A stretch of DNA of 52,532 bases, taken from the NCBI GenBank assembly GCA_015058875.1, contig SVBN01000015.1:1-52532 (forward strand), written 5' to 3'. Position 1 is the stretch's first letter; each line of letters starts with the position of its first letter. Shown here piece after piece: positions 17,284-26,218 of this stretch. Below the pieces are notes generated by a model. The model had not been told where the DNA came from, made no database searches, and worked only from the letters and a program-made list of their open reading frames with translations. The translations under genes were made by a program, and so were the position numbers. This stretch comes from Erysipelotrichaceae bacterium. Its GTDB lineage: Bacteria; Bacillota_I; Bacilli_A; Erysipelotrichales; Erysipelotrichaceae.

Positions 17284-17880
17284 GTCATCATGTACAAGAA
17301 ACAGTTGACTGTGCAGCGCATCTTATGCCTTGCTGCGGTTATCGCAAGTGCGATTGTCTTCCTTTATGCGCTTGGAATCATGACCGACCTTTATGATGCA
17401 CTGTATGATACGATGCGCAATCCGAACAATGTCTTCCAGACAGATGTCGCCGGGTCCATCGTCTATTACAACATGCAGGAATTCAATAAAGTATTCCTCA
17501 ACTACAGCATTGTGCTGCTGGTAATAGGTGCATTCCTGTTTGTCACAAATACCCATGTCAGAAGAAGATACTACATCGGTAATTATGTGAACATCGGCCT
17601 GTTTGCGGCAGCGTCGGTCTATCTGACATTCTTTGCTCACAGATACATTCAGATCTTCAAGCAGCAGTGGCTGCAGGTGGATTTCGCCGCATTAAAGGCT
17701 CATGCCGATATGTGGGGCACGCTCTACACAGAATCCACATTCTGGTTTGATATTCATTATCTGGTATTCGCAATTCTGCTGATCGTTGCATGCGCACTTG
17801 TCGCAAATGCAGTATGGAAGCGCAACCTGATGAAGGAAGAAGACCAGCTGGTTGAAGAAGGAAGGAGAGTTCTGCAATGA
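17281..17880 (+). CDS. Four-TM protein of unknown function (block member 1)
   Basis: A 199-residue membrane protein with four helices at about residues 13-33, 71-90, 104-122 and 156-179. The loop between helices 1 and 2 is about 37 residues, and the C-terminus is a charged cytoplasmic tail. I do not recognise the family. The start could also be ATG 17290. Its stop overlaps the next ATG by four bases (17877-17880). It opens a five-gene block in which four such small membrane proteins surround a UgpC-type ATPase. Confidence 0.8.
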   Translation: MVIMYKKQLTVQRILCLAAVIASAIVFLYALGIMTDLYDALYDTMRNPNNVFQTDVAGSIVYYNMQEFNKVFLNYSIVLLVIGAFLFVTNTHVRRRYYIGNYVNIGLFAAASVYLTFFAHRYIQIFKQQWLQVDFAALKAHADMWGTLYTESTFWFDIHYLVFAILLIVACALVANAVWKRNLMKEEDQLVEEGRRVLQ

Positions 17881-18368
17881 CTACTCAGGATGAACGTTCA
17901 ATTGCACGTGACCGGATGAGATTCATTAAGAATTCGCAATCATCCAACCTTTGCTATCTCGGTATTCTGTTCGATGTCTTCTATTTTGTAAACATTTACA
18001 AATCCGATGTCGGAACATATTACTACACATTCAAAATCGGTGCTTCGATTGTCTACAATCTGATCTTCCTGCTGGTTGCTTTCCTGGCATCAGAAGGCGT
18101 AAAGAACTATAAGAAAGAATTCTCATACATATTATTCGTCATCGGCGCGCTTCAGTTCGCAAGAATCTTCATCATTCCGACGCAGGCACACAGCGCAACA
18201 ACTCTGGTAAACGATGTTGCTGTATCTGTTATGGGCGACGGGCAGTTCTTCCGTGTTGTTGCATATCTTGCAATTTCCGGAGCTGTACTGATTGCGGCAG
18301 GCCTGATTAACCTGCGCAAGTGCAATGCGCTTGAAGAACATCTGAAGTCGATCGGTGAGACCGCATAG
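17877..18368 (+). CDS. Four-TM protein of unknown function (block member 2)
   Basis: A 163-residue membrane protein with helices at about residues 23-43, 52-75, 82-103 and 124-146 and short loops; both ends are charged and probably cytoplasmic. No enzyme motif is visible and I cannot name a family. It overlaps the preceding gene (ATGA) and lies 11 bases before the ATPase gene, so it is probably made together with that ATPase. Confidence 0.8.
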   Translation: MTTQDERSIARDRMRFIKNSQSSNLCYLGILFDVFYFVNIYKSDVGTYYYTFKIGASIVYNLIFLLVAFLASEGVKNYKKEFSYILFVIGALQFARIFIIPTQAHSATTLVNDVAVSVMGDGQFFRVVAYLAISGAVLIAAGLINLRKCNALEEHLKSIGETA

Positions 18369-18379
18369 GAGATAAAGTT

Positions 18380-19459
18380 ATGGCAACGTTAAGCTTACAG
18401 CATATCGATAAGATATACGATAATAATGTACAGGCAGTCTATGACTTTAATCTTGATGTTAAAGACGGTGAGCTGATTGTTCTTGTCGGTCCTTCCGGAT
18501 GCGGCAAGTCCACAACACTGCGTATGGTTGCCGGCCTTGAAGATATTTCCAACGGAAAGCTCCTTCTGGACGGCAAGGACATTACCAATGCACCGGCAAA
18601 AGACAGAGACATGGCAATGGTATTCCAGAGCTACGCCCTGTACGGTCATATGACGATTTACGAAAACATGGCATTCTCTCTGACGCTCCGCAAGGAAAAT
18701 CCGAATGTCATCCATAAGAAGGTTCTGGCAGCTGCCGAAGTCCTCGGACTGACAAGTCAGTTGAACAAGAAACCGGCACAGCTTTCCGGCGGACAGAGAC
18801 AGCGTGTTGCAATGGGACGTTCCATCGTCCGCAACCCGAAAGTCTTCCTGTTCGACGAACCGCTGTCCAACCTGGACGCAAAGCTCCGCGGTGCTACCCG
18901 CCGCGAAATTCTGCTGCTCCACAAGAGACTGCAGGCTACCATGATGTACGTTACTCATGACCAGACAGAAGCTCTGACTCTGGCTGACCGTATCGTATGC
19001 ATGTCCATGGGTCATGTCCAGCAGGTCGGTACTCCGCTGGAACTCTACGATTCACCGGCTAACATCTTCGTTGCAAGCTTTATCGGACTTCCTCCGATGA
19101 ACTTCTTCGATGTAACCGTATCCGGTGAAAAACTGATCGGTGAGGGCTTCGAAGTATCCCTGACACCGGAAGAAAAGCACACATTGGCCGCATATCAGGG
19201 CAAGCAGATCGTTCTGGGTGTCCGTCCTGAGAATATCGTTCTCGGAAATGATGTACCGGCAACTGTCACGATGAATGAAAACCTGGGTATGAATACTCTC
19301 GTACATGCTTATGTCGGCGGAAATACAGGCGTCAAGGTAACTGCGAAGCTGAAGGGCTGGACAGATTACAAGGCTGACGACACCGTATCGTTCACATTCG
19401 ACAGAAAGCATTTCTTTGATAAGGAAACAACCGTAGCAATTCACGGAGGTGAATTATGA
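18380..19459 (+). CDS. ugpC: UgpC/MsmK-type ABC ATPase within the four-TM block
   Basis: A 359-residue ABC ATPase. It has Walker A GPSGCGKST, signature LSGGQRQRV, Walker B VFLFDEP and the switch His in YVTHDQTEA, followed by a C-terminal TOBE/OB regulatory domain containing LGVRPENI. Such ATPases commonly serve several sugar importers. Unusually, its neighbours on both sides are small four-TM proteins, not permeases. It may drive the ABC importer at 12941-14899, which lacks its own ATPase. Its stop overlaps the start of the next membrane protein by four bases (19456-19459). Confidence 0.93.
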   Translation: MATLSLQHIDKIYDNNVQAVYDFNLDVKDGELIVLVGPSGCGKSTTLRMVAGLEDISNGKLLLDGKDITNAPAKDRDMAMVFQSYALYGHMTIYENMAFSLTLRKENPNVIHKKVLAAAEVLGLTSQLNKKPAQLSGGQRQRVAMGRSIVRNPKVFLFDEPLSNLDAKLRGATRREILLLHKRLQATMMYVTHDQTEALTLADRIVCMSMGHVQQVGTPLELYDSPANIFVASFIGLPPMNFFDVTVSGEKLIGEGFEVSLTPEEKHTLAAYQGKQIVLGVRPENIVLGNDVPATVTMNENLGMNTLVHAYVGGNTGVKVTAKLKGWTDYKADDTVSFTFDRKHFFDKETTVAIHGGEL

Positions 19460-20022
19460 GCACAAATAAGAAACCGGGCGGATTCAGTGAGGCAAAGAGA
19501 AAATTCCTGGTAGCTCTTAAGCGCAAGCCGTTTATGATTCCGGAAGTTGCTCTGGTCATCACATTCCTGTATTATGCACTGCACATTTCCGTAGTGTCTG
19601 ATACAACCGCAAAGATTCAGGGAACCGGGATGGGACTTGCAGGATTCTGCACCATGCTGTTCTCCATGCTTTCATTCATGTGCTTTATCAACGCATTCCA
19701 GTACCGCAAGCCCGTCAACAAGCCGATGTGGGTACTTCTGTTTGTGATGTTTGCGATCATTGCGTTTGCGGATGTTTATTATCTGAATCAGATTTATGCC
19801 GCTATCTCCCGTCCCGTCAATCCGATTGTCGTGACAATGAATACGGTATACATCGCCTATGCGGAATATTATCTCCGCGTGCATCTGATTCTTCTTGCGA
19901 TCACTGCAGTTCTGATCCTGCTGCTGCCGGTATATTCCAAGATGCTGCGCAAGATCAAGACTTCCATTGAAGTAGAAGACAACGGAACACTCGGAGCAAT
20001 CGATATCTCCGGAGAAGCATAA
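19456..20022 (+). CDS. Four-TM protein of unknown function (block member 4)
   Basis: A 188-residue membrane protein with helices at about residues 27-49, 57-80, 88-116 and 137-162, a basic N-terminus (KKPGGFSEAKRKFLVALKRK) and an acidic C-terminal tail. Family not recognised. It is translationally coupled to the ATPase gene by an ATGA overlap and is followed by a long hairpin (20035-20078). The tight coupling to an ATPase suggests a shared complex or co-regulated role; this is inference. Confidence 0.8.
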   Translation: MSTNKKPGGFSEAKRKFLVALKRKPFMIPEVALVITFLYYALHISVVSDTTAKIQGTGMGLAGFCTMLFSMLSFMCFINAFQYRKPVNKPMWVLLFVMFAIIAFADVYYLNQIYAAISRPVNPIVVTMNTVYIAYAEYYLRVHLILLAITAVLILLLPVYSKMLRKIKTSIEVEDNGTLGAIDISGEA

Positions 20023-20034
20023 TAGTTAAAATAA

Positions 20035-20078
20035 CACGCAGCGGACAGTCAGCCAGCGCTTTCTGTCCATGCTGTGTG
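20035..20078 (+). other. Long intercistronic hairpin
   Basis: CACGCAGC-GGACAG pairs with CTGTCC-AT-GCTGTGTG, a 14-base stem with one G-T pair and a two-base bulge around a 14-base loop. It occupies most of the gap between two membrane-protein genes and ends just before the CAGGAG ribosome site of the next gene. No T-run follows. Confidence 0.6.
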
Positions 20079-20091
20079 TGCAGGAGCGTTC

Positions 20092-20727
20092 ATGAGCAGA
20101 AAAAGACAGAGAAAACAGGAAAAACCGGAAGTTGAAAAAGAGGCGGATTATTACGATCTGAAAAAAGGTGCGATTCAGGACCTTGTAGAAGCGGATGAGT
20201 CCAACTCTCCGGAAGTTTCAGAGGAGGAACTCAGAAAATACCGTTCATCCTCCAAGTATCAGCTTGCACCGTGGGTCAAAGCGCTGCTGATCAAATTCTG
20301 GTTTGCCGGAGCCGTATGCTTCTTCTTTATCTGGGGTCTCGGTCTTTATCTGGCGGATGTGCTGGATACGCTGTTCGTGACAGCCATTGCCCTGGGAATT
20401 GTTACCGATCTGCTGACAAACAACGCACTCCGCTTCATTGCCGAAACGGAAGGCGCCAATGATCGCTGGATTATGGTGACAAAGAAGGGATATATCAGTT
20501 TCATTCTGAATATTCTGTACGCCGGACTGGTATTGTTCTGTGTCTACACGCTTTATTCCGTGATCAATGCCGGATTTGCGGCGGCACTGAACGATCCGGA
20601 AAGAATTGTGCTCGGAGTTGAGCCGATTCTGTTCGGACTGTTCTATCTGGGCTTTGACCTTCTGCTTATCTGCATCAAACATCAGATCAGCAATATTCTC
20701 GCACGATCGAAAGTGAGTGCCCAATGA
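20092..20727 (+). CDS. Four-TM protein with charged N-terminal domain (block member 5)
   Basis: A 211-residue protein. The first 55 residues are very charged and predicted cytoplasmic (KRQRKQEKPEVEKEADYYDL); the rest holds about four helices, with the last ending in FDLLLICIKHQIS. Family not recognised. The start at 20092 follows CAGGAG; an in-frame ATG six codons upstream lacks a site. The gene ends four bases into an upstream possible ATG of the polygalacturonase gene, so it is in one transcript with the pectin enzymes. Confidence 0.78.
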   Translation: MSRKRQRKQEKPEVEKEADYYDLKKGAIQDLVEADESNSPEVSEEELRKYRSSSKYQLAPWVKALLIKFWFAGAVCFFFIWGLGLYLADVLDTLFVTAIALGIVTDLLTNNALRFIAETEGANDRWIMVTKKGYISFILNILYAGLVLFCVYTLYSVINAGFAAALNDPERIVLGVEPILFGLFYLGFDLLLICIKHQISNILARSKVSAQ

Positions 20728-20735
20728 GGAGACTT

Positions 20736-22298
20736 ATGATTAACATTCTTTATTCGGGGAGCAGTTCGGCCTGCTTCGAACTGCAGAACACATCACCGTT
20801 TTACAGCCCTGAGACTTATACGGTCAGACTGAACGGTGAGGAAATCATCCGGGAAGGACATGAAAATGTGTTTTCCGTATTCGATCTGAAGCCGAACACT
20901 GCCTATGATCTGGAAGTACAGGCCGGCGTGGAAACCGAAACAGTGCATTTTTCCACAAAAGCAGAGATCTGCTGCATCAATGTGCGCGATTTCGGAGCTG
21001 CCGGTGACGGTGTGCACGAAGATACCTCCGCAATTCAGACCGCCATTAATCTGGTGCCGGATTACGGAAGAGTATATTTCCCGAAAGGAACATACCTGAC
21101 TCTGCCGCTTTCTCTCCGCAGCCATTTCACGATGGAATTTGCGGAAGGTGCGGTGCTGCTCGGATCCACGGACCGCGAAAGGTATCCCGTCATTCCCGGA
21201 ACAGTAACGGATGAAGCCGGAAATGAAACGCCGTTTGCCGGATTTGAAGGAATTGAGCAGAATGCGTATCAGTCCCTGATTCAGGGAAGCTATGTCAGCG
21301 ATGTTCAGATTATCGGTCCGGGAAAGATTGACGGAAACGGGCAGAACGGAGACTGGTGGAAAAACTTCAATGAGTTTCCCGCAAAGCGTCCGCGTGATAT
21401 CTTCCTGAACCGGTGCGAAAACATCGTACTGCACGGCGTGACTGTGGCAAACAGTCCGTCCTGGCATATTCATCCGTATTTTTCGAAGAATATTTCGCTG
21501 CTGAACTGCTTCATCACGGCACCGAAAGTTTCTCCGAATACCGATGCAATTGATCCGGAAAGCTGCGACAATGTCGACATTATCGGCTGCCGGTTCTCAG
21601 TCGGAGATGACTGCATTGCCGTCAAGTCGGGAAAATTCGACATGGCGATGAAGTATCATGTGCCGGCGGATCATCACGTGATCCGCAACTGCCTGATGGC
21701 ATACGGACACGGTGCCCTGACACTCGGAAGCGAACTGTCTGCGGGAATCCGCAACGTCTCCGTAACCCAGTGCCTGTTCCGTGAAACCGACCGCGGCCTG
21801 CGCATCAAATCCAGACGCGGAAGAGGAAAAGAGAGCGTCATTACAGATGTTCTGTTTGACAATATCCGGATGGAAAAGGTACTGACTCCGATTGTCATCA
21901 ACATGTGGTACAACTGCGTCGATCCCGACCGGTTTACGGAATATGTCTGGAGCCGCGAGCATCTTCCTGTCGACGACAGAACACCTCATCTGGGGCTGTT
22001 CGAGTTCAAAAACATGGAGTGCACGGATGCCGAGGTTGCGGCGTGCTATATCGACGGTCTGCCGGAGAGTCCGATTGACCGCGTAGAATTTGAAAACATT
22101 TCCGTTTCCTTTGCGAAGGACGCAAAACCGGGTATCCCGGCAATGGAAAACTTTGCGAAGGAACGGTGCCGTCTCGGACTATATCTCGATAATGTCCGTG
22201 AGATTTCAATTAAAAATGTCACCCTCAACGGCGTTGACGGTGAACCGCTGATTGCGGATCATTATGAAACAATCAGTACGGAAGGATTTGAACAATGA
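20736..22298 (+). CDS. GH28 polygalacturonase-like glycoside hydrolase, cytoplasmic
   Basis: A 520-residue protein. A fibronectin-III-like N-terminal part of about 80 residues is followed by a parallel beta-helix of family 28. All four family signatures are intact: NTDAID with Asp270, GDDCIAVKSG with Asp291 and Asp292, GHGALTLGSE with His325, and RIK at 356-358. It would hydrolyse galacturonan or unsaturated/rhamnogalacturonan oligomers, probably from an end. No signal peptide, so it works on imported oligomers. The start at 20736 has GAGGAG five bases upstream; ATG 20724 is possible but less well placed. Its stop overlaps the GH105 start (ATGA). Confidence 0.93.
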   Translation: MINILYSGSSSACFELQNTSPFYSPETYTVRLNGEEIIREGHENVFSVFDLKPNTAYDLEVQAGVETETVHFSTKAEICCINVRDFGAAGDGVHEDTSAIQTAINLVPDYGRVYFPKGTYLTLPLSLRSHFTMEFAEGAVLLGSTDRERYPVIPGTVTDEAGNETPFAGFEGIEQNAYQSLIQGSYVSDVQIIGPGKIDGNGQNGDWWKNFNEFPAKRPRDIFLNRCENIVLHGVTVANSPSWHIHPYFSKNISLLNCFITAPKVSPNTDAIDPESCDNVDIIGCRFSVGDDCIAVKSGKFDMAMKYHVPADHHVIRNCLMAYGHGALTLGSELSAGIRNVSVTQCLFRETDRGLRIKSRRGRGKESVITDVLFDNIRMEKVLTPIVINMWYNCVDPDRFTEYVWSREHLPVDDRTPHLGLFEFKNMECTDAEVAACYIDGLPESPIDRVEFENISVSFAKDAKPGIPAMENFAKERCRLGLYLDNVREISIKNVTLNGVDGEPLIADHYETISTEGFEQ

Positions 22299-23425
22299 AA
22301 GACTACAGCAGAATTGATGCCTATGTCCTGCGCCTGGTAGAAGATTCCACTCCGGAAAAAACAATGTGGAATCTGGAAAAGCTGCGTGAAGGAAAGAAAG
22401 GCACATGGAATTACATCGACGGCTGCATGCTTACAGCGCTGATGGAAATGACACGTATTACCGGAGATCCGCGTTATGCCGATTTTGCTGAAACAGTTGC
22501 TGATTATTATGTTCAGGAAGACGGAAACATCCTGACTCTGGAAGCTGACAAGGCAAATCTGGATGACATTAATGAAGGAAGAGTTCTGTTTGAACTGTAT
22601 CAGAAAACCGGCAAGGAAAAATACCGCAAGGCTGCGGATCTGCTGAGGCATCAGCTGGAAGTGCAGCCCCGTACCTATGAAGGAAATTTCTGGCATAAGG
22701 CGATTTATCCGAATCAGGTATGGCTGGACGGCATCTACATGGCACAGCCTTTCTATGCCCTGTATGAGAAAAACTTTGGAAACGGAGATTTCAGCGATAT
22801 TGTCCGTCAGATCAGAACAGTCTTCCTGCGGATGCGTTCGCAGGAAAGCGGCTTATACTTCCACGGCTATGATGCTTCCAAAACAGCATTCTGGGCCGAT
22901 CCCGAAACCGGATGTTCCCGCAGCTTCTGGCTGAGATCACTCGGCTGGTTTGCGGTAGCACTTGCGGATCTTGCGGAGATACTTCCGGAAGGACAATCAA
23001 AAGAAGAACTGATGCCGGTCTTTACCGACCTGATGAAGTCGATGCGCAGCTATGCGGATGAGGAAACAGGAATGTACTGGCAGGTTCCCGATCAGCCGGG
23101 AAGAGAAGGCAATTATCTTGAGACAAGCGGAAGCGCCATGATGGCGTACGCTATGCTGAAAGGAAGCCGTCTCGGTGTTCTTCCCGCAGATTACGCAGAA
23201 GCCGGTGAAAAGACATTCAACGGAATAATGGACCGTTATCTGGCTTTTACAGATACGGGAATCAATCTCGGAGGTATCTGCCTGGTGGCAGGACTCGGTC
23301 CGGAAAACAACAGGAGACGTGACGGGTCATATGAATACTACATCTCTGAACCTGTCGTAGAGAATGATGCCAAAGGCGTGGCACCGTTCCTGCTGGCATA
23401 TACAGAGATCAAGCGGAAAGCATGA
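22295..23425 (+). CDS. GH105 unsaturated rhamnogalacturonyl/galacturonyl hydrolase, YteR/YesR type
   Basis: A 376-residue alpha6/alpha6-barrel enzyme that removes the 4,5-unsaturated uronic acid from the end of lyase-cut pectin oligomers. Motifs NLDDINEGRVLFELY (Asp90) and WLDGIYMAQPF (Asp145) match the catalytic region of YteR, where the equivalent of Asp145 is the general acid/base. No signal peptide. Its product feeds KduI and KduD encoded downstream. Translationally coupled to GH28 by ATGA. Confidence 0.93.
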   Translation: MKDYSRIDAYVLRLVEDSTPEKTMWNLEKLREGKKGTWNYIDGCMLTALMEMTRITGDPRYADFAETVADYYVQEDGNILTLEADKANLDDINEGRVLFELYQKTGKEKYRKAADLLRHQLEVQPRTYEGNFWHKAIYPNQVWLDGIYMAQPFYALYEKNFGNGDFSDIVRQIRTVFLRMRSQESGLYFHGYDASKTAFWADPETGCSRSFWLRSLGWFAVALADLAEILPEGQSKEELMPVFTDLMKSMRSYADEETGMYWQVPDQPGREGNYLETSGSAMMAYAMLKGSRLGVLPADYAEAGEKTFNGIMDRYLAFTDTGINLGGICLVAGLGPENNRRRDGSYEYYISEPVVENDAKGVAPFLLAYTEIKRKA

Positions 23426-23434
23426 GTGATATCA

Positions 23435-24217
23435 ATGAATGACATCATTTATGTTGGAAAGCATGCACTTACATATTCCGTTACAAAGCATCTTCACAAA
23501 AACTGGGAACTGATTTACTGCACGAGCGGCAGCGGTGAACTTGTATTCTCCGGAAAGAGCTTCGTTTATAAAGAGGACACGGTGGCGATCATTCCGCCGA
23601 TGTGTCCGCATATAAACAAAAGCGACGGAGGGTTCACCAATATTCATACGCTGATCTCGGACGCCGCATTAAATGTTGCGGACCCGGTTGTCATCAGCGG
23701 ACTGAAAAACGAGAATCTCAGAAATGCATTCGAAGGTCTGTTCTACTATTATTCGCAGGGCAGATCGGAAAGCGGAGCGCTGCTTCCGATATACAGTCAG
23801 CTGATTGTAACCATGCTGGAAGCGATGCTCAGCCGCGATGAGCGGTATACCGATGTTGTCAGACAGATCGTGGACGAGATTCTGAAAAACTATCCGGATC
23901 CGAACTTCGACATGAACACCTGCCTGCAGTCCTATTCCTTCAGCACAGAGTATCTGAAACGGATATTCAAGCAGGAAATAGGAATGACGCCGCGGCAGTT
24001 CCTGACGGAAAAAAGACTGGAAAACGCTGCTAAAAATCTGACGATCGGCAGTGAAAACATGAATATTTCCGAGATTGCGAGAATGTGCGGATATACCGAT
24101 CCGCTGTACTTCTCAAAACTGTTTAAAAACAAATTCGGAGTTTCTCCGAAAAACTACAGACAGGAATCATCAATTCCGAACAAAGCTGATTCAGACAGCA
24201 CAAAGATATTCCTGTAA
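23435..24217 (+). CDS. AraC-family transcriptional regulator of the pectin genes
   Basis: A 260-residue activator-type regulator. The N-terminal cupin-like sensor (KNWELIYCTSGSGELVFSG) is followed by a C-terminal double helix-turn-helix (STEYLKRIFKQEIGMTPRQF and IARMCGYTDPLYFSKLFKNK). It probably senses a uronate or pectin oligomer and activates the surrounding genes. Start uncertain: GTG 23426 adds three residues; ATG 23435 has a weak GAGTGAT upstream. It follows GH105 directly, so the regulator is made with the genes it likely controls. Confidence 0.9.
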   Translation: MNDIIYVGKHALTYSVTKHLHKNWELIYCTSGSGELVFSGKSFVYKEDTVAIIPPMCPHINKSDGGFTNIHTLISDAALNVADPVVISGLKNENLRNAFEGLFYYYSQGRSESGALLPIYSQLIVTMLEAMLSRDERYTDVVRQIVDEILKNYPDPNFDMNTCLQSYSFSTEYLKRIFKQEIGMTPRQFLTEKRLENAAKNLTIGSENMNISEIARMCGYTDPLYFSKLFKNKFGVSPKNYRQESSIPNKADSDSTKIFL

Positions 24218-24265
24218 GACCTCTGAAAAAGTCATATACATATATACGCTAGGAGGCGATATTCT

Positions 24266-25345
24266 ATGGCATACATAACTCTGAAAAACATCAATAAGAT
24301 TTATCCGAACGGCTATCATGCTGTCCATGATTTCAATCTGGAAATCGACAAGGGCGAATTCATTGTCTTCGTCGGACCCTCCGGATGCGGAAAATCAACG
24401 ACACTGCGCATGATCGCCGGACTTGAAGATATTTCGAATGGTGACTTCCTGATTGACGGGAAACGTGCAAACGAACTTGGACCGCGTGAACGCGAAGTGG
24501 CAATGGTCTTCCAGAGCTACGCTCTGTATCCTCAGATGACGGTTTTCGATAATATCGCCTTTGGTCTGACTCTCCAGGGTGTTGATGAAGATGTCATCGA
24601 AGAAAAGGTTAAGAAGACAGCTGCCATCCTCGGCCTGACAGACTATCTGGACCGTCTGCCGAGAGCACTTTCCGGCGGCCAGAGACAGCGTGTTGCGATC
24701 GGCCGTGCAATCATCCGTAAAGTAGGCATCTTCCTGATGGACGAACCTCTGTCCAACCTGGACGCAAAGCAGCGCGTTACCATGCGTTCGGAAATTGCCC
24801 AGATCCATCGTGAGACAGGTGCGACAACCATTTATGTTACACATGACCAGACAGAAGCCATGACACTGGCTGACAGAATCGTTGTCATGAAGGACGGCTA
24901 TGTACAGCAGATAGGCACACCGTATGAACTGTACTACAATCCGACAAACGTATTCGTTGCCGGCTTTATCGGTGAACCGCCGATGAACTTCATCCGCGAA
25001 ACCGTAAAGGACGGAAAGATTCCGTTCGGTGAGAATGTCATTGATCTGAGTCATAAGCTCGGTGACAGACTCGCGGATTATGAAGGAAAGGAAATCGTCT
25101 TCGGTTTCCGTCCGGAATCGATCGAACTCGGCAAAAAGGACAATGCATATCAGATTAAGGCAACCGTTGAACTGACAGAAATGCTCGGCGACAATACAAA
25201 CGTTTATATTACAGCCGGCGAAGAAAAGGCAATTCTGAAGGTTGACCCGCATGATACACCGGAACTTGACGAAGTCATTGATTTCTCCATTCCTTATGAA
25301 AATGTGTATCTGTTCGATTCTGAAACAGAGTTCCGCATTTTATAA
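24266..25345 (+). CDS. ugpC: UgpC/MsmK-type sugar ABC ATPase
   Basis: A 359-residue ABC ATPase with Walker A GPSGCGKST, signature LSGGQRQRV, Walker B IFLMDEP and THDQTEAMTLADRIV, plus a TOBE domain with FGFRPESIELG. It resembles the ATPase at 18380 but is clearly diverged outside the motifs. Strong ribosome site AGGAGG. It lies between the AraC gene and kduI and could energise the pectin importer, which has no ATPase in its own cluster. Two full-length ATPases in one island is redundant or points to different partners. Confidence 0.94.
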   Translation: MAYITLKNINKIYPNGYHAVHDFNLEIDKGEFIVFVGPSGCGKSTTLRMIAGLEDISNGDFLIDGKRANELGPREREVAMVFQSYALYPQMTVFDNIAFGLTLQGVDEDVIEEKVKKTAAILGLTDYLDRLPRALSGGQRQRVAIGRAIIRKVGIFLMDEPLSNLDAKQRVTMRSEIAQIHRETGATTIYVTHDQTEAMTLADRIVVMKDGYVQQIGTPYELYYNPTNVFVAGFIGEPPMNFIRETVKDGKIPFGENVIDLSHKLGDRLADYEGKEIVFGFRPESIELGKKDNAYQIKATVELTEMLGDNTNVYITAGEEKAILKVDPHDTPELDEVIDFSIPYENVYLFDSETEFRIL

Positions 25346-25362
25346 GAGGGAGGAGACTGATT

Positions 25363-26205
25363 ATGGATATTCGTTATTCAGCAAGCCCGAATGATGTAAA
25401 ACGCTATACGACGGAAGAACTCCGCAATGAGTTCCTCATTACGGACCTGTATGTCGCAGATACGGTAAAGGCAACCTATTCCCATGTTGACCGCATGGTA
25501 ATCCTCGGAATCATGCCTGTGCATGAGAAGGTATCCATCGACAAGGGAATTGATATCTGGGCAAACTTCGGCACAGGATATTTCCTGGAGCGCCGTGAAG
25601 CCGGTGTCTTCAATCTCGGCGGCAAAGGAGCTATTACAGCCGACGGTGTCCGCTATGAAATGGGATATGAGGACTGCCTGTATATCACCAAGGGCGTGAA
25701 GGAAGTTTACTTCGAAAGTGAAGATCCGGAAAATCCGGCGAAGTTCTATCTGGCTTCCACACCGGCACATAAAGCCTGCAAGACAAAATTCCTGTCCTTT
25801 GAACAGGCAAACCACCGTCCGACAGGTGATGCAAAGACAGCGAACAAGCGCGTGATCAACCAGTTCATTCATCCGGATGTGCTGGAGACATGCCAGCTGT
25901 CCATGGGACTGACCCAGCTTGCGGAAGGCAGCGTCTGGAATACAATGCCGAGCCATACCCATGAGCGCCGTATGGAAGTATATACATACTTCGAGATTCC
26001 GGAAGGCGAAGCCGTCATTCATCTGATGGGCCAGCCGAAGGAAACAAGACACCTTGTTATGAAGAATTTCGATGCTGTGATTTCTCCGTCCTGGTCAATT
26101 CACAGCGGATGCGGCACAACAAACTATACATTCATCTGGGCAATGGGCGGCGAAAACCAGGCCTTCGATGATATGGATAATCTGAACGCAGACGAGCTTT
26201 TATAA
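25363..26205 (+). CDS. kduI: 5-dehydro-4-deoxy-D-glucuronate isomerase
   Basis: A 280-residue KduI that converts 4-deoxy-L-threo-5-hexosulose uronate to 3-deoxy-D-glycero-2,5-hexodiulosonate, following GH105 in breakdown of unsaturated uronates. The family-typical opening MDIRYSASPNDVKRYTTEEL and the zinc ligands in PSHTHERRMEVYTYFE plus His in SIHSGCGT are intact. Full length. It is 17 bases after the ATPase gene and 13 bases before kduD. Confidence 0.96.
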   Translation: MDIRYSASPNDVKRYTTEELRNEFLITDLYVADTVKATYSHVDRMVILGIMPVHEKVSIDKGIDIWANFGTGYFLERREAGVFNLGGKGAITADGVRYEMGYEDCLYITKGVKEVYFESEDPENPAKFYLASTPAHKACKTKFLSFEQANHRPTGDAKTANKRVINQFIHPDVLETCQLSMGLTQLAEGSVWNTMPSHTHERRMEVYTYFEIPEGEAVIHLMGQPKETRHLVMKNFDAVISPSWSIHSGCGTTNYTFIWAMGGENQAFDDMDNLNADELL

Positions 26206-26218
26206 AAGGAGAACAACT

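Noticed and set aside
23426-25345. Signs of a mobile element or recent transfer around the AraC/ATPase genes
   Set aside because: No transposase, integrase, terminal repeats or tRNA were found; base and codon use is similar to the neighbouring genes.
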